Assembly: GCF_001704295.1 (NCBI RefSeq)
Contig: NZ_CP012334.1
Span: forward strand, 2,988,084-3,052,083
Length of the DNA stretch: 64,000 bases
Reading direction: 5' to 3'
DNA from: Bordetella sp. H567
GTDB taxonomy: Bacteria; Pseudomonadota; Gammaproteobacteria; Burkholderiales; Burkholderiaceae_B
Shown: in pieces, positions 53,742 through 62,137 of the stretch
Layout: each line of letters starts with the position of its first letter
Numbering within the stretch: the first letter of the stretch is position 1
The notes under the pieces: generated by a model
What the model was told of the DNA's origin: nothing
Databases searched by the model: none
The model's input: only the letters and a program-made list of their open reading frames with translations
Made by a program: the position numbers and the translations under genes

Positions 53742-53791
53742 GCGTTTTTTTCGATTCTAGCGGAACACGCTGGCGCGCCAGATGAAAAAAA

Positions 53792-53822
53792 CGGGACTTT
53801 GCTGCGATGCGAGTGGACCTAG
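53792..53822 (+). promoter_or_regulatory. CTGGAC-like boxes upstream of sauS
   Basis: CGGGACTTTG at 53792 and GTGGACCTAG at 53813, a 21-base step. TGGACCTAG is identical to the core of the second tauA box. If real, it would place sulfoacetate genes under the TauR-like regulator as well as under the IclR protein. Weaker than the tauA and tauX pairs. Confidence 0.35.
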
Positions 53823-53857
53823 AGTGGGGGCCGGTTCTCTTGCAAGGAAGGAAACGC

Positions 53858-55306
53858 ATGAACGCCACCGCAACACTGGCGGCCGCCCCCCCGGTTCCCG
53901 CAAGGACCGGCGCCGGTGCCGCCGAGATCGCCGCCATGATCGAACGCGCCCGCGCCGCGCAACGCAGCCTGCTTGCCGGCGGGCAGCAGAGCCTGGACAC
54001 CGCGGCGCAGGCGGTAGCCTGGGCCATCATGGAGCCCGGCCGCAACCGCGTGCTGGCCGAACTGGCCGTCGCCGACACGGGATTGGGCAATGTGCCGGAC
54101 AAGATACGCAAGAACCATCGCAAGACCCTGGGCCTGATGCGCGACCTGCAAGGCGTGCCGACCACCGGGGTCATCTCGCGCGACCCGGCGCGCGGCCTGA
54201 TCGAGATCGCGCGGCCGGTGGGCGTGGTCGCCGCCATCACGCCATCGACCAATCCCGCCGCGACGCCGGCCAACAAGATCATCAATGCGCTGAAGTGCGG
54301 CAACGCCATCATCGTGGCGCCCTCGCCCAAGGGCCATTCCACATGCGCGCGCCTGCTGGACTATGCGCACGCGCAGCTGGCGCGCTGCGGGTTGCCCGCG
54401 GACCTGGTCCAGATACTGCCCGCGCCGGTGAACAAAGAGGCCACCGCGGAACTGATGCGGCAGGCCGACCTGGTCGTCGCCACCGGTTCGCAGTCGAATG
54501 TGCGCATGGCCTACCAGAGCGGCACGCCGGCCTTCGGCGTGGGTGCCGGCAACGTCGCCGCCATCGTCGATGCCAGCGCGGACCTGCCGCTGGCGGCGCA
54601 GCGGATCGCACGCTCCAAGATGTTCGACAACGCCACCAGCTGCTCCTCGGAGAACAGCGTGGTCATCGAGGACGCCGTCTACGCACGCATGCTGGAAGAA
54701 CTGAGCGCGGCGGGCGGCGTGCTCCTGGACCCGGCCGACAAGGCAAGGCTGCAGCGCGCGATGTGGCCGGACGGCAAGCTCTCCCACGCCATGACCGCGC
54801 GCGACGCCGCGACGCTGGCCGCGCGCGCGGGGCTGGCCGCCATCGCCGCGCGGCAGCCGGGCTTCCTGATGGCCGAGGAAGACGGCTACGGGCCGGCGCA
54901 CCCCTATTCCGGGGAAAAGCTGTCGCCCGTCCTGACCGTCTACCGCGCGCGCGACTTCGCCCATGCGTGCGATATCGTCGCGCGCATCTACGCCTATATG
55001 GGCGCGGGCCATTCCGTCGGCTTGCATACCGCGACGCCGGAACGCGCCGAAAGCCTGGCCCGCGAGCTTCCGGTGGCGCGCGTCATCGTCAATCAATCGC
55101 ACTGCTTCGCCACGGGCGGCAACTTCGACAACGGCCTGCCGTTCTCGCTGTCCATGGGTTGCGGCACATGGGGCCGCAACAACTTCTCCGACAACCTGAA
55201 CTACCGCCACTACCTGAATATCACGCGGGTCGCCCACCCCATCCCGGAACGGGTCCCGCACCTGGACGACGTGCTGGGCGACTTTTTCGAGAGGTACGGA
55301 CGATGA
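53858..55306 (+). CDS. sauS: Sulfoacetaldehyde dehydrogenase (acylating)
   Basis: 482 residues, CoA-acylating aldehyde dehydrogenase fold. PVGVVAAITPSTNPAATPANK marks the nucleotide region; the catalytic cysteine is Cys262 in FDNATSCSSENSVV; the C-terminal GCGTWGRNNFSDNLNYRHYL is typical of the acylating subgroup. In this cluster it would reduce sulfoacetyl-CoA to sulfoacetaldehyde for Xsc. Ribosome site AAGGAAGG. Stop overlaps the CoA-ligase start. Acting on another short acyl-CoA is the alternative. Confidence 0.8.
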   Translation: MNATATLAAAPPVPARTGAGAAEIAAMIERARAAQRSLLAGGQQSLDTAAQAVAWAIMEPGRNRVLAELAVADTGLGNVPDKIRKNHRKTLGLMRDLQGVPTTGVISRDPARGLIEIARPVGVVAAITPSTNPAATPANKIINALKCGNAIIVAPSPKGHSTCARLLDYAHAQLARCGLPADLVQILPAPVNKEATAELMRQADLVVATGSQSNVRMAYQSGTPAFGVGAGNVAAIVDASADLPLAAQRIARSKMFDNATSCSSENSVVIEDAVYARMLEELSAAGGVLLDPADKARLQRAMWPDGKLSHAMTARDAATLAARAGLAAIAARQPGFLMAEEDGYGPAHPYSGEKLSPVLTVYRARDFAHACDIVARIYAYMGAGHSVGLHTATPERAESLARELPVARVIVNQSHCFATGGNFDNGLPFSLSMGCGTWGRNNFSDNLNYRHYLNITRVAHPIPERVPHLDDVLGDFFERYGR

Positions 55307-56922
55307 ACGCGGCCACCACCGTCCGGGAATTGATCGACGCGCGCGCGGCGGTGCATCCGGACAAGCCCTACCTGATCGCCCTGGACGAGGACAAGGGCCA
55401 TGCGGACGCGGCGCAGGCCCCGGGCGGCGCAACGGTCCTGACCTACGGCAAGCTGCGGGACGATTGCCGCGCGCTGCAGGCTGCCCTGCACGAAGAAGGC
55501 CTGCGGCGCGGCGACGTGGTCTCGGTCTATATGGGCAACTGCGCCGACGCCGCGCGCCTGCTGCTGGGCCTGATGTATAGCGGAATGGTGGCCAATCCCA
55601 TCAACCTGCTGTGCCAGCCGGTCCAGACCCGCCACATCCTGCGCCATTCGGATACGCGGCTGGTCTACACGACGGCCGCGACGCAGGCGCCTGTCGATGC
55701 CGCGCTGGCCGAGCTGCGCGCCGAGGGACATACGGCCCTGCCGCGCCCGCTTCGCGTCGACAGCGGCGCTGTCGCGTCATGCGCACCGCGCGCGCGGCAC
55801 GCCGTCCTGGCGGACGGCGAGCCCGCCTCGGAGGCGTGGGAAGATGCGCCCGACCCCGCCGCCCACCCCCACGATGGCCCGGCGCCAGATCACGATGCAC
55901 TGCTGATGTACACCTCCGGCACGACCGGCACGCCCAAGGGGGTGTTGCTGACGCACGCCAACCTCTTGGCCAACGCGCGCATCATCAGCGCCGAACACGG
56001 CCTGGGGCCCGACGACCGCGTCATGGCGTCGCTGCCGCTGTACCACATCAACGGGCTGGTGGTGACGCTGCTGGCGCCGCTGGCGCATGGCGGCTCGGTC
56101 GTCATGCCACCGCGCTTTTCCGCGCGCACCTTCTGGCGCGACGTGACGGGCCACGGATGCACCTGGATCAACGTCGTGCCCACCATCGTCGCCTACCTGC
56201 TGAACGGCGACGACCCCGTCGATGCCGAGGGCCTGCGCCGCATCCGTTTCTGCCGCTCCGCCTCCGCGGCCCTGCCGCCGGAGCACCACCGCGCCTTCGA
56301 GCGGCGCTTCGGCATCGGCGTGATCGAGACCATGGGCATGACGGAAACCGCCGCGCCGCTGTTCAGCAACCCGATCGCCGCGGACCGGCGGCGCATCGGC
56401 AGCATCGGCCTGCCTTGCGGCGCGCAGGCCAAGGTGCTGCTGCCCGACGGCCGCGAAGCGGGCCCAGGCGAATGCGGCGAGATCGTCGTGCGCGGGCCGC
56501 AGGTCATGCGCGGCTACTACAAGCAGGCCGACGAAACGCGCAAGGCCTTCACGGACGACGGTTGGCTGCGCACCGGCGATCTGGGCTACCGCGACGCGGA
56601 GGGCTACTTCTACATCAACGGCCGCGCCAAGGAATTGATCATCAAGGGCGGCGAGAACATCGCGCCGCGCGAAATCGACGAAGCCCTGCTCAAGCACCCC
56701 GGCGTGCTGGAGGCGGCCAGCGTCGGCATGCCGGATCCCGCCTACGGCCAGGAGATCGTCGCCTTCGTCGTCCCGCGCGGCGACGCCATCGATGTCGAGG
56801 ACCTGCGCGCGCATTGCCTGCGCGAGCTCGGCCGGTACAAGACCCCCAAGGAGTTCCGCACGGTGGCCGAACTGCCGCGCGGGCCCTCGGGCAAGGTACA
56901 GCGCCTGAAGCTGTTGAGCTAG
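55303..56922 (+). CDS. sauT: Sulfoacetate-CoA ligase (AMP-forming)
   Basis: 539 residues. AMP-binding P-loop MYTSGTTGTPKGVLLTH (about 200-216), ETMGMTETAAPLFSNP, GDLGYRDAEGYFYINGR, IKGGENIAPREIDE and the C-terminal lysine in GPSGKVQRLK. It activates a carboxylate via acyl-AMP. Coupled by ATGA to the acylating dehydrogenase and followed by an MFS transporter, the order known for sulfoacetate use in Cupriavidus. Hence sulfoacetate to sulfoacetyl-CoA. Confidence 0.8.
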   Translation: MNAATTVRELIDARAAVHPDKPYLIALDEDKGHADAAQAPGGATVLTYGKLRDDCRALQAALHEEGLRRGDVVSVYMGNCADAARLLLGLMYSGMVANPINLLCQPVQTRHILRHSDTRLVYTTAATQAPVDAALAELRAEGHTALPRPLRVDSGAVASCAPRARHAVLADGEPASEAWEDAPDPAAHPHDGPAPDHDALLMYTSGTTGTPKGVLLTHANLLANARIISAEHGLGPDDRVMASLPLYHINGLVVTLLAPLAHGGSVVMPPRFSARTFWRDVTGHGCTWINVVPTIVAYLLNGDDPVDAEGLRRIRFCRSASAALPPEHHRAFERRFGIGVIETMGMTETAAPLFSNPIAADRRRIGSIGLPCGAQAKVLLPDGREAGPGECGEIVVRGPQVMRGYYKQADETRKAFTDDGWLRTGDLGYRDAEGYFYINGRAKELIIKGGENIAPREIDEALLKHPGVLEAASVGMPDPAYGQEIVAFVVPRGDAIDVEDLRAHCLRELGRYKTPKEFRTVAELPRGPSGKVQRLKLLS

Positions 56923-56931
56923 AGGCGGGTA

Positions 56932-57002
56932 AGGGCCTGTTAACGCTAGAAGGAGCCTCGCATGAGTACGCAATCAGGCGCCTGGCTGCGTTAACAGGCC
57001 CT
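56932..57002. repeat. 71-base hairpin element with 15-base inverted termini between sauT and sauU
   Basis: AGGGCCTGTTAACGC (56932-56946) and GCGTTAACAGGCCCT (56988-57002) are exact reverse complements. The 41-base loop contains AAGGAG and an ATG-started mini-ORF. Parts of the left arm recur at 38441, 44258 and 52083. It may be a MITE/REP-like element, a terminator or an attenuator controlling sauU. Confidence 0.65.
56962..56994 (+). CDS. Ten-codon mini-ORF inside the hairpin loop
   Basis: MSTQSGAWLR followed by TAA. AAGGAG sits eight bases before the ATG, as good a ribosome site as many real genes here. The stop codon falls in the right arm of the hairpin, so translating ribosomes would prevent the hairpin from forming. 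Could be a leader peptide or a chance ORF in a repeat. Confidence 0.25.
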   Translation: MSTQSGAWLR

Positions 57003-57048
57003 AAGCAAGGACCGACCGGACGACCGGCGCAGACAGGAAGGAGACGAC

Positions 57049-58404
57049 ATGGGAAAGCGACTACCGCACGTGAAGACCCGCCACATCATCCTGGGGGTCA
57101 TGTGCCTGATGTATTTCATCTCATATATCGACCGCGTGAATATTTCGGTGGCGGCGCCCATGATCCGACAGGAAATGGGCCTGACCAGCACCCAGCTGGG
57201 ACTGGTGTTCTCGGCCTTCGCCTATCCCTATGCGGTCATGCAGATCGTCGGCGGCTGGCTTGCCGACAAATACGGCCCCAAGCGCGTGCTGATCGTGCTG
57301 TCGCTGATCTGGGGCGTGGCCACCCTGGCAACGGGGTTCGCGGGTAGCGTCGGCATGCTCGTAATGATGCGCTTCCTTCTGGGCGTGGGCGAAGGCGGCG
57401 CGTTTCCAACCGCCACGCGCGCCTTTACCTATTGGATGCCGGCGACCGAGCGCGGCTTCGCGCAAGGCATCACGCACAGCTTCGCGCGGCTGGGGGGCGC
57501 CGTCACGCCGCCGCTGGTCCTGGTGGTCATCGCCTTCGGCGGATGGCGTGACGCCTTCCTGCTGCTGGGCGTGCTGAGCCTGGTGTGGACCACGCTCTAC
57601 GCCCTCGTATTCACCAACTCGCCGGAACAGCACCGGCGCATCGACGCGCAGGAGATGGCCGAGATCGGCTATCGCAAGGGCGACTGCGAGCGCGCGCGCA
57701 CCGCGAAGACGCCGTGGCGCATCCTGGTGCGGCGCATGTGGCTGGTGACTTTCGTCGACTTCTGCTACGGCTGGCTGCTGTGGGTCTACCTGACCTGGCT
57801 GCCTTCCTATCTGAAGGAAGCGCGCGGCTTCGACCTGAAGCAGCTGGCCCTGTTCACCGCACTGCCCCTGTTGGCCGGCGTCATCGGCGACACCCTGGGC
57901 GGCGTGGTTTCGGACCACCTGTACAAGAAGACCGGGCGGCTGCGCATGGCGCGCTGCGCCGTGCTGGTCACGGGCATGCTGGGATCGCTGCTGTTCCTGG
58001 GCCCTGTCGTGTTCGTGCGCGATCCGGTGGTGGCCGTGCTGCTGCTGAGCGCGTCCTTCTTCTTCCTGGAGATCACCAATCCGGTGCTATGGACACTGCC
58101 GCTGGATATCGCCGGCAAATATGCGGGCACGGCGGGCGGGATGATGAACACGGGCTTCGGCATCGCCGGCATGGTCTCGCCCGTGGTCTTCGGCGTATTG
58201 ATCCAGGCCACCGGCAGCTATACCGTGCCCTTCGTGATCTCCGCCTGCCTGCTGGCGGTCGGCACGGTGGCGGCGCTGTTCATCGACACCGGCAAAACCG
58301 TGGAGGCCGACGAGGCCCGGCAAGCCGCGGCGGCGGCCAGCCGCGCGCCGGGGCGCGCGACCGGAGAATTCGCCGGCGTGGCCGTGTGGCGCAGCGGCAA
58401 GTAG
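57049..58404 (+). CDS. sauU: MFS transporter, probable sulfoacetate uptake
   Basis: 451 residues, 12 expected membrane segments of the anion:cation symporter type (YFISYIDRVNISVAAPMIRQE; GWLADKYGPKRVLIV; GVGEGGAFPTATRAF). Ribosome site AAGGAG. As the last gene after the ligase it fits SauU, the sulfoacetate importer, and is separated from sauT by the hairpin element. The Ala-rich C-terminal 35 residues are cytoplasmic and not conserved in such transporters. Confidence 0.78.
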   Translation: MGKRLPHVKTRHIILGVMCLMYFISYIDRVNISVAAPMIRQEMGLTSTQLGLVFSAFAYPYAVMQIVGGWLADKYGPKRVLIVLSLIWGVATLATGFAGSVGMLVMMRFLLGVGEGGAFPTATRAFTYWMPATERGFAQGITHSFARLGGAVTPPLVLVVIAFGGWRDAFLLLGVLSLVWTTLYALVFTNSPEQHRRIDAQEMAEIGYRKGDCERARTAKTPWRILVRRMWLVTFVDFCYGWLLWVYLTWLPSYLKEARGFDLKQLALFTALPLLAGVIGDTLGGVVSDHLYKKTGRLRMARCAVLVTGMLGSLLFLGPVVFVRDPVVAVLLLSASFFFLEITNPVLWTLPLDIAGKYAGTAGGMMNTGFGIAGMVSPVVFGVLIQATGSYTVPFVISACLLAVGTVAALFIDTGKTVEADEARQAAAAASRAPGRATGEFAGVAVWRSGK

Positions 58405-58413
58405 CCGCGCGCC

Positions 58414-59403
58414 TTACTCGGCCTTCGCGCCCGACTTCTTCACGACCTCTGCCCAGCGCGGGATTTCCCGCGCCATCAGCTCGCGCAACTGCTCGGGCGA
58501 ACCGCCGACCAGTTCCATGCCCATGGTCTTGCCCAGTTTTTCCTGCACGTCCGGCTCCTTCAGGATTTCGGCGATTTCCCTGGACAGGCGATCGACGATG
58601 GGCTTGGGGGTGCCCTTGGGGGCATACACCGCCTGCCATGAAGACACGTCAAAGCCGGGCACGCCGGCTTCCTGCAGCGTCGGGACATCCGGCGCCAGCG
58701 CGATGCGCTTGGCCGTCGTCACGGCCAGCAGCTGCAGCTTGCCCTGCTGCAACAGCGGCAAGGCGGCGGTCATCTGGTCGAACATGAAGGTGACGTTGCC
58801 GGAGGACACGTCCACCATCGCGGGCGGCGTGCCCTTGTAGGGAATGTGCGTCAGCGGCACGCCGATGGTCTGGGCGAACAGCTCGCCCGTCAGGTGCGTC
58901 GACGTGCCGGCGCCGGACGATGCGAAGGTGCGCTTGGACGGATCCTTCTTCAGCAGCGCGACCAGGTCGGCCACCGACTTCAGCTTCAGGTGCGGGTCGA
59001 CCAGCAGCACATTGGGCAGCGTGGCCACCAGCGACACGGGTTCGAAATCCTTGACCGGGTCGTAGCTCAGGTTCTTGTACAGGCTGGGGTTGATGGCGTG
59101 CGTGCTGATCGTGCCGCCGAACAGGGTGTAGCCGTCCGGCGTGGCCTTCGCCACATAAGCCGCGCCGATGGCGCCCGCCGCGCCCGGCTTGTTTTCCACC
59201 ACCACCGACTGGTGCAGGCGCTCGGAGAGCTTCTGTGCGATGACGCGGCCCACGACGTCGGTCGAACCGCCCGGCGTGAACGGCACCACATAGGAAATCG
59301 GTTTCTGCTGGGGCCAGTCGGCGGCCTGGACCGCGGCGCCCACGGTCGCCAGCAAGCCCGCGCCCATCAAGGCGGCGAGCGCCTTGCGTCGTTGCGATGT
59401 CAT
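58414..59403 (-). CDS. Bug/TctC-type periplasmic solute-binding protein
   Basis: 329 residues. Signal peptide MTSQRRKALAALMGAGLLATVGAAVQA; mature start WPQQKPISYVVPFTPGGSTDVVGR; SVVVENKPGAAGAIG. CAGGAGACAACC precedes ATG 59403; the 11-base block CAGGAGACAAC also precedes the MHS transporter start at 41476. It converges with sauU with a 9-base gap. It belongs with the RraA-like and IlvD/Edd genes upstream on the same strand, so a sugar acid is a likely ligand. Confidence 0.87.
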   Translation of the reverse strand: MTSQRRKALAALMGAGLLATVGAAVQAADWPQQKPISYVVPFTPGGSTDVVGRVIAQKLSERLHQSVVVENKPGAAGAIGAAYVAKATPDGYTLFGGTISTHAINPSLYKNLSYDPVKDFEPVSLVATLPNVLLVDPHLKLKSVADLVALLKKDPSKRTFASSGAGTSTHLTGELFAQTIGVPLTHIPYKGTPPAMVDVSSGNVTFMFDQMTAALPLLQQGKLQLLAVTTAKRIALAPDVPTLQEAGVPGFDVSSWQAVYAPKGTPKPIVDRLSREIAEILKEPDVQEKLGKTMGMELVGGSPEQLRELMAREIPRWAEVVKKSGAKAE

Positions 59404-59442
59404 GGTTGTCTCCTGTTTATCGGTATCTACTATCGGTATCTA

Positions 59443-60162
59443 CTAGCGCCCGCGCGCCTTGCGCCATTCGGCGTAGGCCTCGCGCGACGCCGGGTCGGTG
59501 GGCGGATACAGCCCCAGCGTGGAGGCGCCCTCGCGCACGCGCTCGGCGACGAAGTCCTCGAATGCCGTCATCTCGGTGGCCTCGGCCGCGATCTCGTCGG
59601 CCATATGCGCGGGTATCACGACCACGCCTTCGCCGTCGCCGACCACCACATCGCCGGGAAACACCGCGACGTCGCCGCAGCCGATCGGCACGTTGATGTC
59701 CAGCGCCTGGTGCAGGGTCAGGTTGGTGGGCGCCGACGGCCGCTGGTGATAGGCGGGGAAGCCCATCTTGGCGATCTCGGGCGAATCGCGGAAGCCGCCG
59801 TCGGTGACGACGCCCGCGGCGCCGCGCTTCATCAGGCGCGTGACCAGGATGGAGCCGGCGGACGCCGCGCGCGCATCATTGCGGCTGTCGATGACCATGA
59901 CCGCGCCTTCCGGGCAGGTCTCGATCGCCACGCGCTGCGGATGGGTGCGATCCTCGAATACCTTGATGTGGTTCAGGTCTTCGCGCGCCGGGATATAGCG
60001 CAGCGTGAAGGCCTCGCCCACCATGTTGGGCAGGTCGCCGTTCAGGGGATGCACGTTCTGGATGAACTGGTTGCGCAGGCCGCGCTTGAACAGGGCCGTG
60101 CACAGCGTGGCCGTGCTGACCTGCGCCAGCCTGGCCTTGGTATCGGGTTTGAGTTGCGACAC
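59443..60162 (-). CDS. RraA family protein (4-carboxy-4-hydroxy-2-oxoadipate aldolase/RraA fold)
   Basis: 239 residues. Typical RraA/HMG-aldolase pattern: VSTATLCTALFKRG, VGEAFTLRYIP, VMVIDS, the active-site region RGAAGVVTDGGFRDSPEIAKMGFP (split here as RGAAGVVTDGG and FRD) and GDVVVGDGEGVVVIP. Members near dehydratases often act as aldolases or oxaloacetate decarboxylases rather than as RNase E regulators. Located between the Bug receptor and the IlvD/Edd enzyme, 60 bases after the latter. Confidence 0.82.
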   Translation of the reverse strand: MSQLKPDTKARLAQVSTATLCTALFKRGLRNQFIQNVHPLNGDLPNMVGEAFTLRYIPAREDLNHIKVFEDRTHPQRVAIETCPEGAVMVIDSRNDARAASAGSILVTRLMKRGAAGVVTDGGFRDSPEIAKMGFPAYHQRPSAPTNLTLHQALDINVPIGCGDVAVFPGDVVVGDGEGVVVIPAHMADEIAAEATEMTAFEDFVAERVREGASTLGLYPPTDPASREAYAEWRKARGR

Positions 60163-60222
60163 GGGGACTCCGGAATCGGTGGAGGGACGCGCGGCGGTGG
60201 CCGCGCGCCGGATAGGAAAAAC

Positions 60223-61953
60223 CTAGAAAATCTCGGGCTCGGAGACCGGCGCGCCGAATTCCGTTTCCAGGAAATCGAAATCGCAGCCTTCGTTGGCCTG
60301 CAGGATGTGCCTGGAATACATCCAGCCGTAGCCGCGCTCGTAGCGGCGCGGCGGCGGCGTCCAGGCGGCGCGCCGCGCGGCCATTTCCTCGTCGCTGATG
60401 TTCAGGTGGATGCGGCGCGCCGGCACGTCCACCGTGATCAGGTCGCCCGTGCGCACCAGCGCCAGCGGCCCGCCGATATAGGCCTCCGGGGCGGCGTGCA
60501 GGATGCAGGCGCCATAGCTGGTGCCGCTCATGCGCGCATCCGACAGGCGCAGCATGTCGCGCACGCCCTGCTTGACCAGCTTGGTCGGGATGGGCAGCAT
60601 GCCCCACTCCGGCATGCCCGGGCCGCCTTGGGGGCCGGCATTGCGCAGGATCAGGATGTGATCGGCGGTGACGTCCAGGTTCTCGTCCTCCACCGCGGCC
60701 TTCATGCTGGGGTAGTCGTCGAAGACCAGCGCCGGCCCGGTGTGCTGCAGGTATTGGGGCGCGCAGGCGCTGGGCTTGATGACGCAGCCGTCCGGCGCGA
60801 TGTTCCCGCGCAGCACGGCCAGCGCCCCTTCGTCGTAGATGGCCTTGTCCAGCGGCCGGATGACGTCGTCGTTGTAGACCTCCGCGCCCTGAATGTTCTC
60901 GCCGATCGTCTTGCCGTTGACCGTCATCGCGGACAGGTCCAGGTGCTGCTTGAGCCGGTTCATCAGCGCCGGCAGGCCGCCGGCGTAATAGAAGTCTTCC
61001 ATCAGGTAGGTATCGCCGCTGGGACGGATATTGGCGATGACCGGCACCTTGCGGCTGGCCGCATCGAAATCGTCCAGCCCGACCGCGCAGCCGGCGCGCC
61101 GCGACATGGCGACCAGGTGCACTATGGCATTCGTGGAGCAGCCCATCGCCATGGCGACATTGATGGCGTTCTTGAAGGACGCCACCGTCAGGATTTTTTG
61201 CGGGGTCAGGTCCTGCCAGACCATCTCCACCGCGCGGCGGCCGCATTCGGCGGCCATGCGCATGTGGTTGACGTCGGCAGCCGGAATGGACGACGCGCCC
61301 GGCAGCGTCATGCCGATGGCTTCGGCGATGGCGGTCATGGTGCTGGCCGTTCCCATCGTCATGCAGGTACCGTAGCTGCGCGCGATGCCGCCTTCCACTT
61401 CCGTCCATTCCACCTTGCTGATATTGCCGGCGCGGCGCTCGTCCCAGAGCTTCCAGGCGTCCGAACCCGAGCCCAGCACCTTGCCCTTCCAATTGCCGCG
61501 CAGCATGGGGCCGGCCGGCAGGTAGACACAGGGCAGGCCCGCGCTGATGGCGCCCATGACCAGGCCCGGCGTGGTCTTGTCGCAGCCGCCCATGAGCACC
61601 GCGCCGTCCACCGGATGGCTGCGCAACAGTTCTTCCGTCTCCATCGCCAGCATGTTGCGATAGAGCATGGTGGTGGGCTTGACGAAGGATTCCGATACCG
61701 ACAGCGCCGGCAGCTCCACCGGGAAGCCACCCGCCTGCAGCACGCCGCGCTTGACGTCCGCCACGCGTTCCTTGAAGTGCATATGGCAGGGCTGCAGGTC
61801 GGACCAGGTGTTGATGATGGCGATGATGGGCCGGCCATCCCAATCGTCCGGTCCGTAGCCCATCTGCATCATGCGGGATCGGTGACCGAAGGAACGCAGG
61901 TCGTCCTTGGCCATCCAGCGCGCGCTGCGCAGGCTTTCGTAAGTACGTGTCAT
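60223..61953 (-). CDS. IlvD/Edd family dehydratase, probable sugar-acid (aldonate) dehydratase
   Basis: 576 residues. Iron-sulfur ligands Cys56 (DLQPCH), Cys124 (GGCDKT) and Cys197 (YGTCMT); spacings of 68 and 73 equal those I recall for L-arabinonate dehydratase. Ser476 in RMSGTSYG fits the catalytic serine. It removes water from an aldonic acid to give a 2-keto-3-deoxy acid. Start ATG 61953 (GTGGAC upstream). A GntR-type palindrome lies 69-82 bases upstream. True dihydroxyacid dehydratase (leucine/valine synthesis) is unlikely given the neighbours. Confidence 0.86.
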   Translation of the reverse strand: MTRTYESLRSARWMAKDDLRSFGHRSRMMQMGYGPDDWDGRPIIAIINTWSDLQPCHMHFKERVADVKRGVLQAGGFPVELPALSVSESFVKPTTMLYRNMLAMETEELLRSHPVDGAVLMGGCDKTTPGLVMGAISAGLPCVYLPAGPMLRGNWKGKVLGSGSDAWKLWDERRAGNISKVEWTEVEGGIARSYGTCMTMGTASTMTAIAEAIGMTLPGASSIPAADVNHMRMAAECGRRAVEMVWQDLTPQKILTVASFKNAINVAMAMGCSTNAIVHLVAMSRRAGCAVGLDDFDAASRKVPVIANIRPSGDTYLMEDFYYAGGLPALMNRLKQHLDLSAMTVNGKTIGENIQGAEVYNDDVIRPLDKAIYDEGALAVLRGNIAPDGCVIKPSACAPQYLQHTGPALVFDDYPSMKAAVEDENLDVTADHILILRNAGPQGGPGMPEWGMLPIPTKLVKQGVRDMLRLSDARMSGTSYGACILHAAPEAYIGGPLALVRTGDLITVDVPARRIHLNISDEEMAARRAAWTPPPRRYERGYGWMYSRHILQANEGCDFDFLETEFGAPVSEPEIF

Positions 61954-62021
61954 GGAGTCCACTCGTGTAGGTGTAATGGGGCGGGCAGCACGTGGGGGCT
62001 TGTCTCGGCTGGCATTGAAAC

Positions 62022-62035
62022 ACTAATGTATTAGT
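62022..62035. promoter_or_regulatory. Palindromic operator between ilvD/edd-type gene and gntR
   Basis: ACTAAT-GT-ATTAGT, perfect arms of six. It stands out as AT-rich in GC-rich surroundings, 69 bases before the dehydratase ATG and 103 before gntR. Probable binding site of the GntR regulator. Confidence 0.6.
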
Positions 62036-62137
62036 ATGTCAACGCGGCGCGGCCGCTACAATTCCGCACCCCTTTATATCCCGACCCCGGCGGCCCGGCC
62101 AGCCATGACGGCCGGGCGCCGGCCACCTAGCAGATCC

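Noticed and set aside
60223-61953. Dihydroxyacid dehydratase of branched-chain amino acid synthesis
   Set aside because: Cysteine spacing and the Bug/RraA/GntR neighbourhood point to a sugar-acid dehydratase.
58846-62034. Open frame of over 1000 codons on the plus strand
   Set aside because: It is antisense to the Bug, RraA-like and IlvD/Edd genes, which all show clear family motifs and ribosome sites; high GC keeps the opposite frame open.
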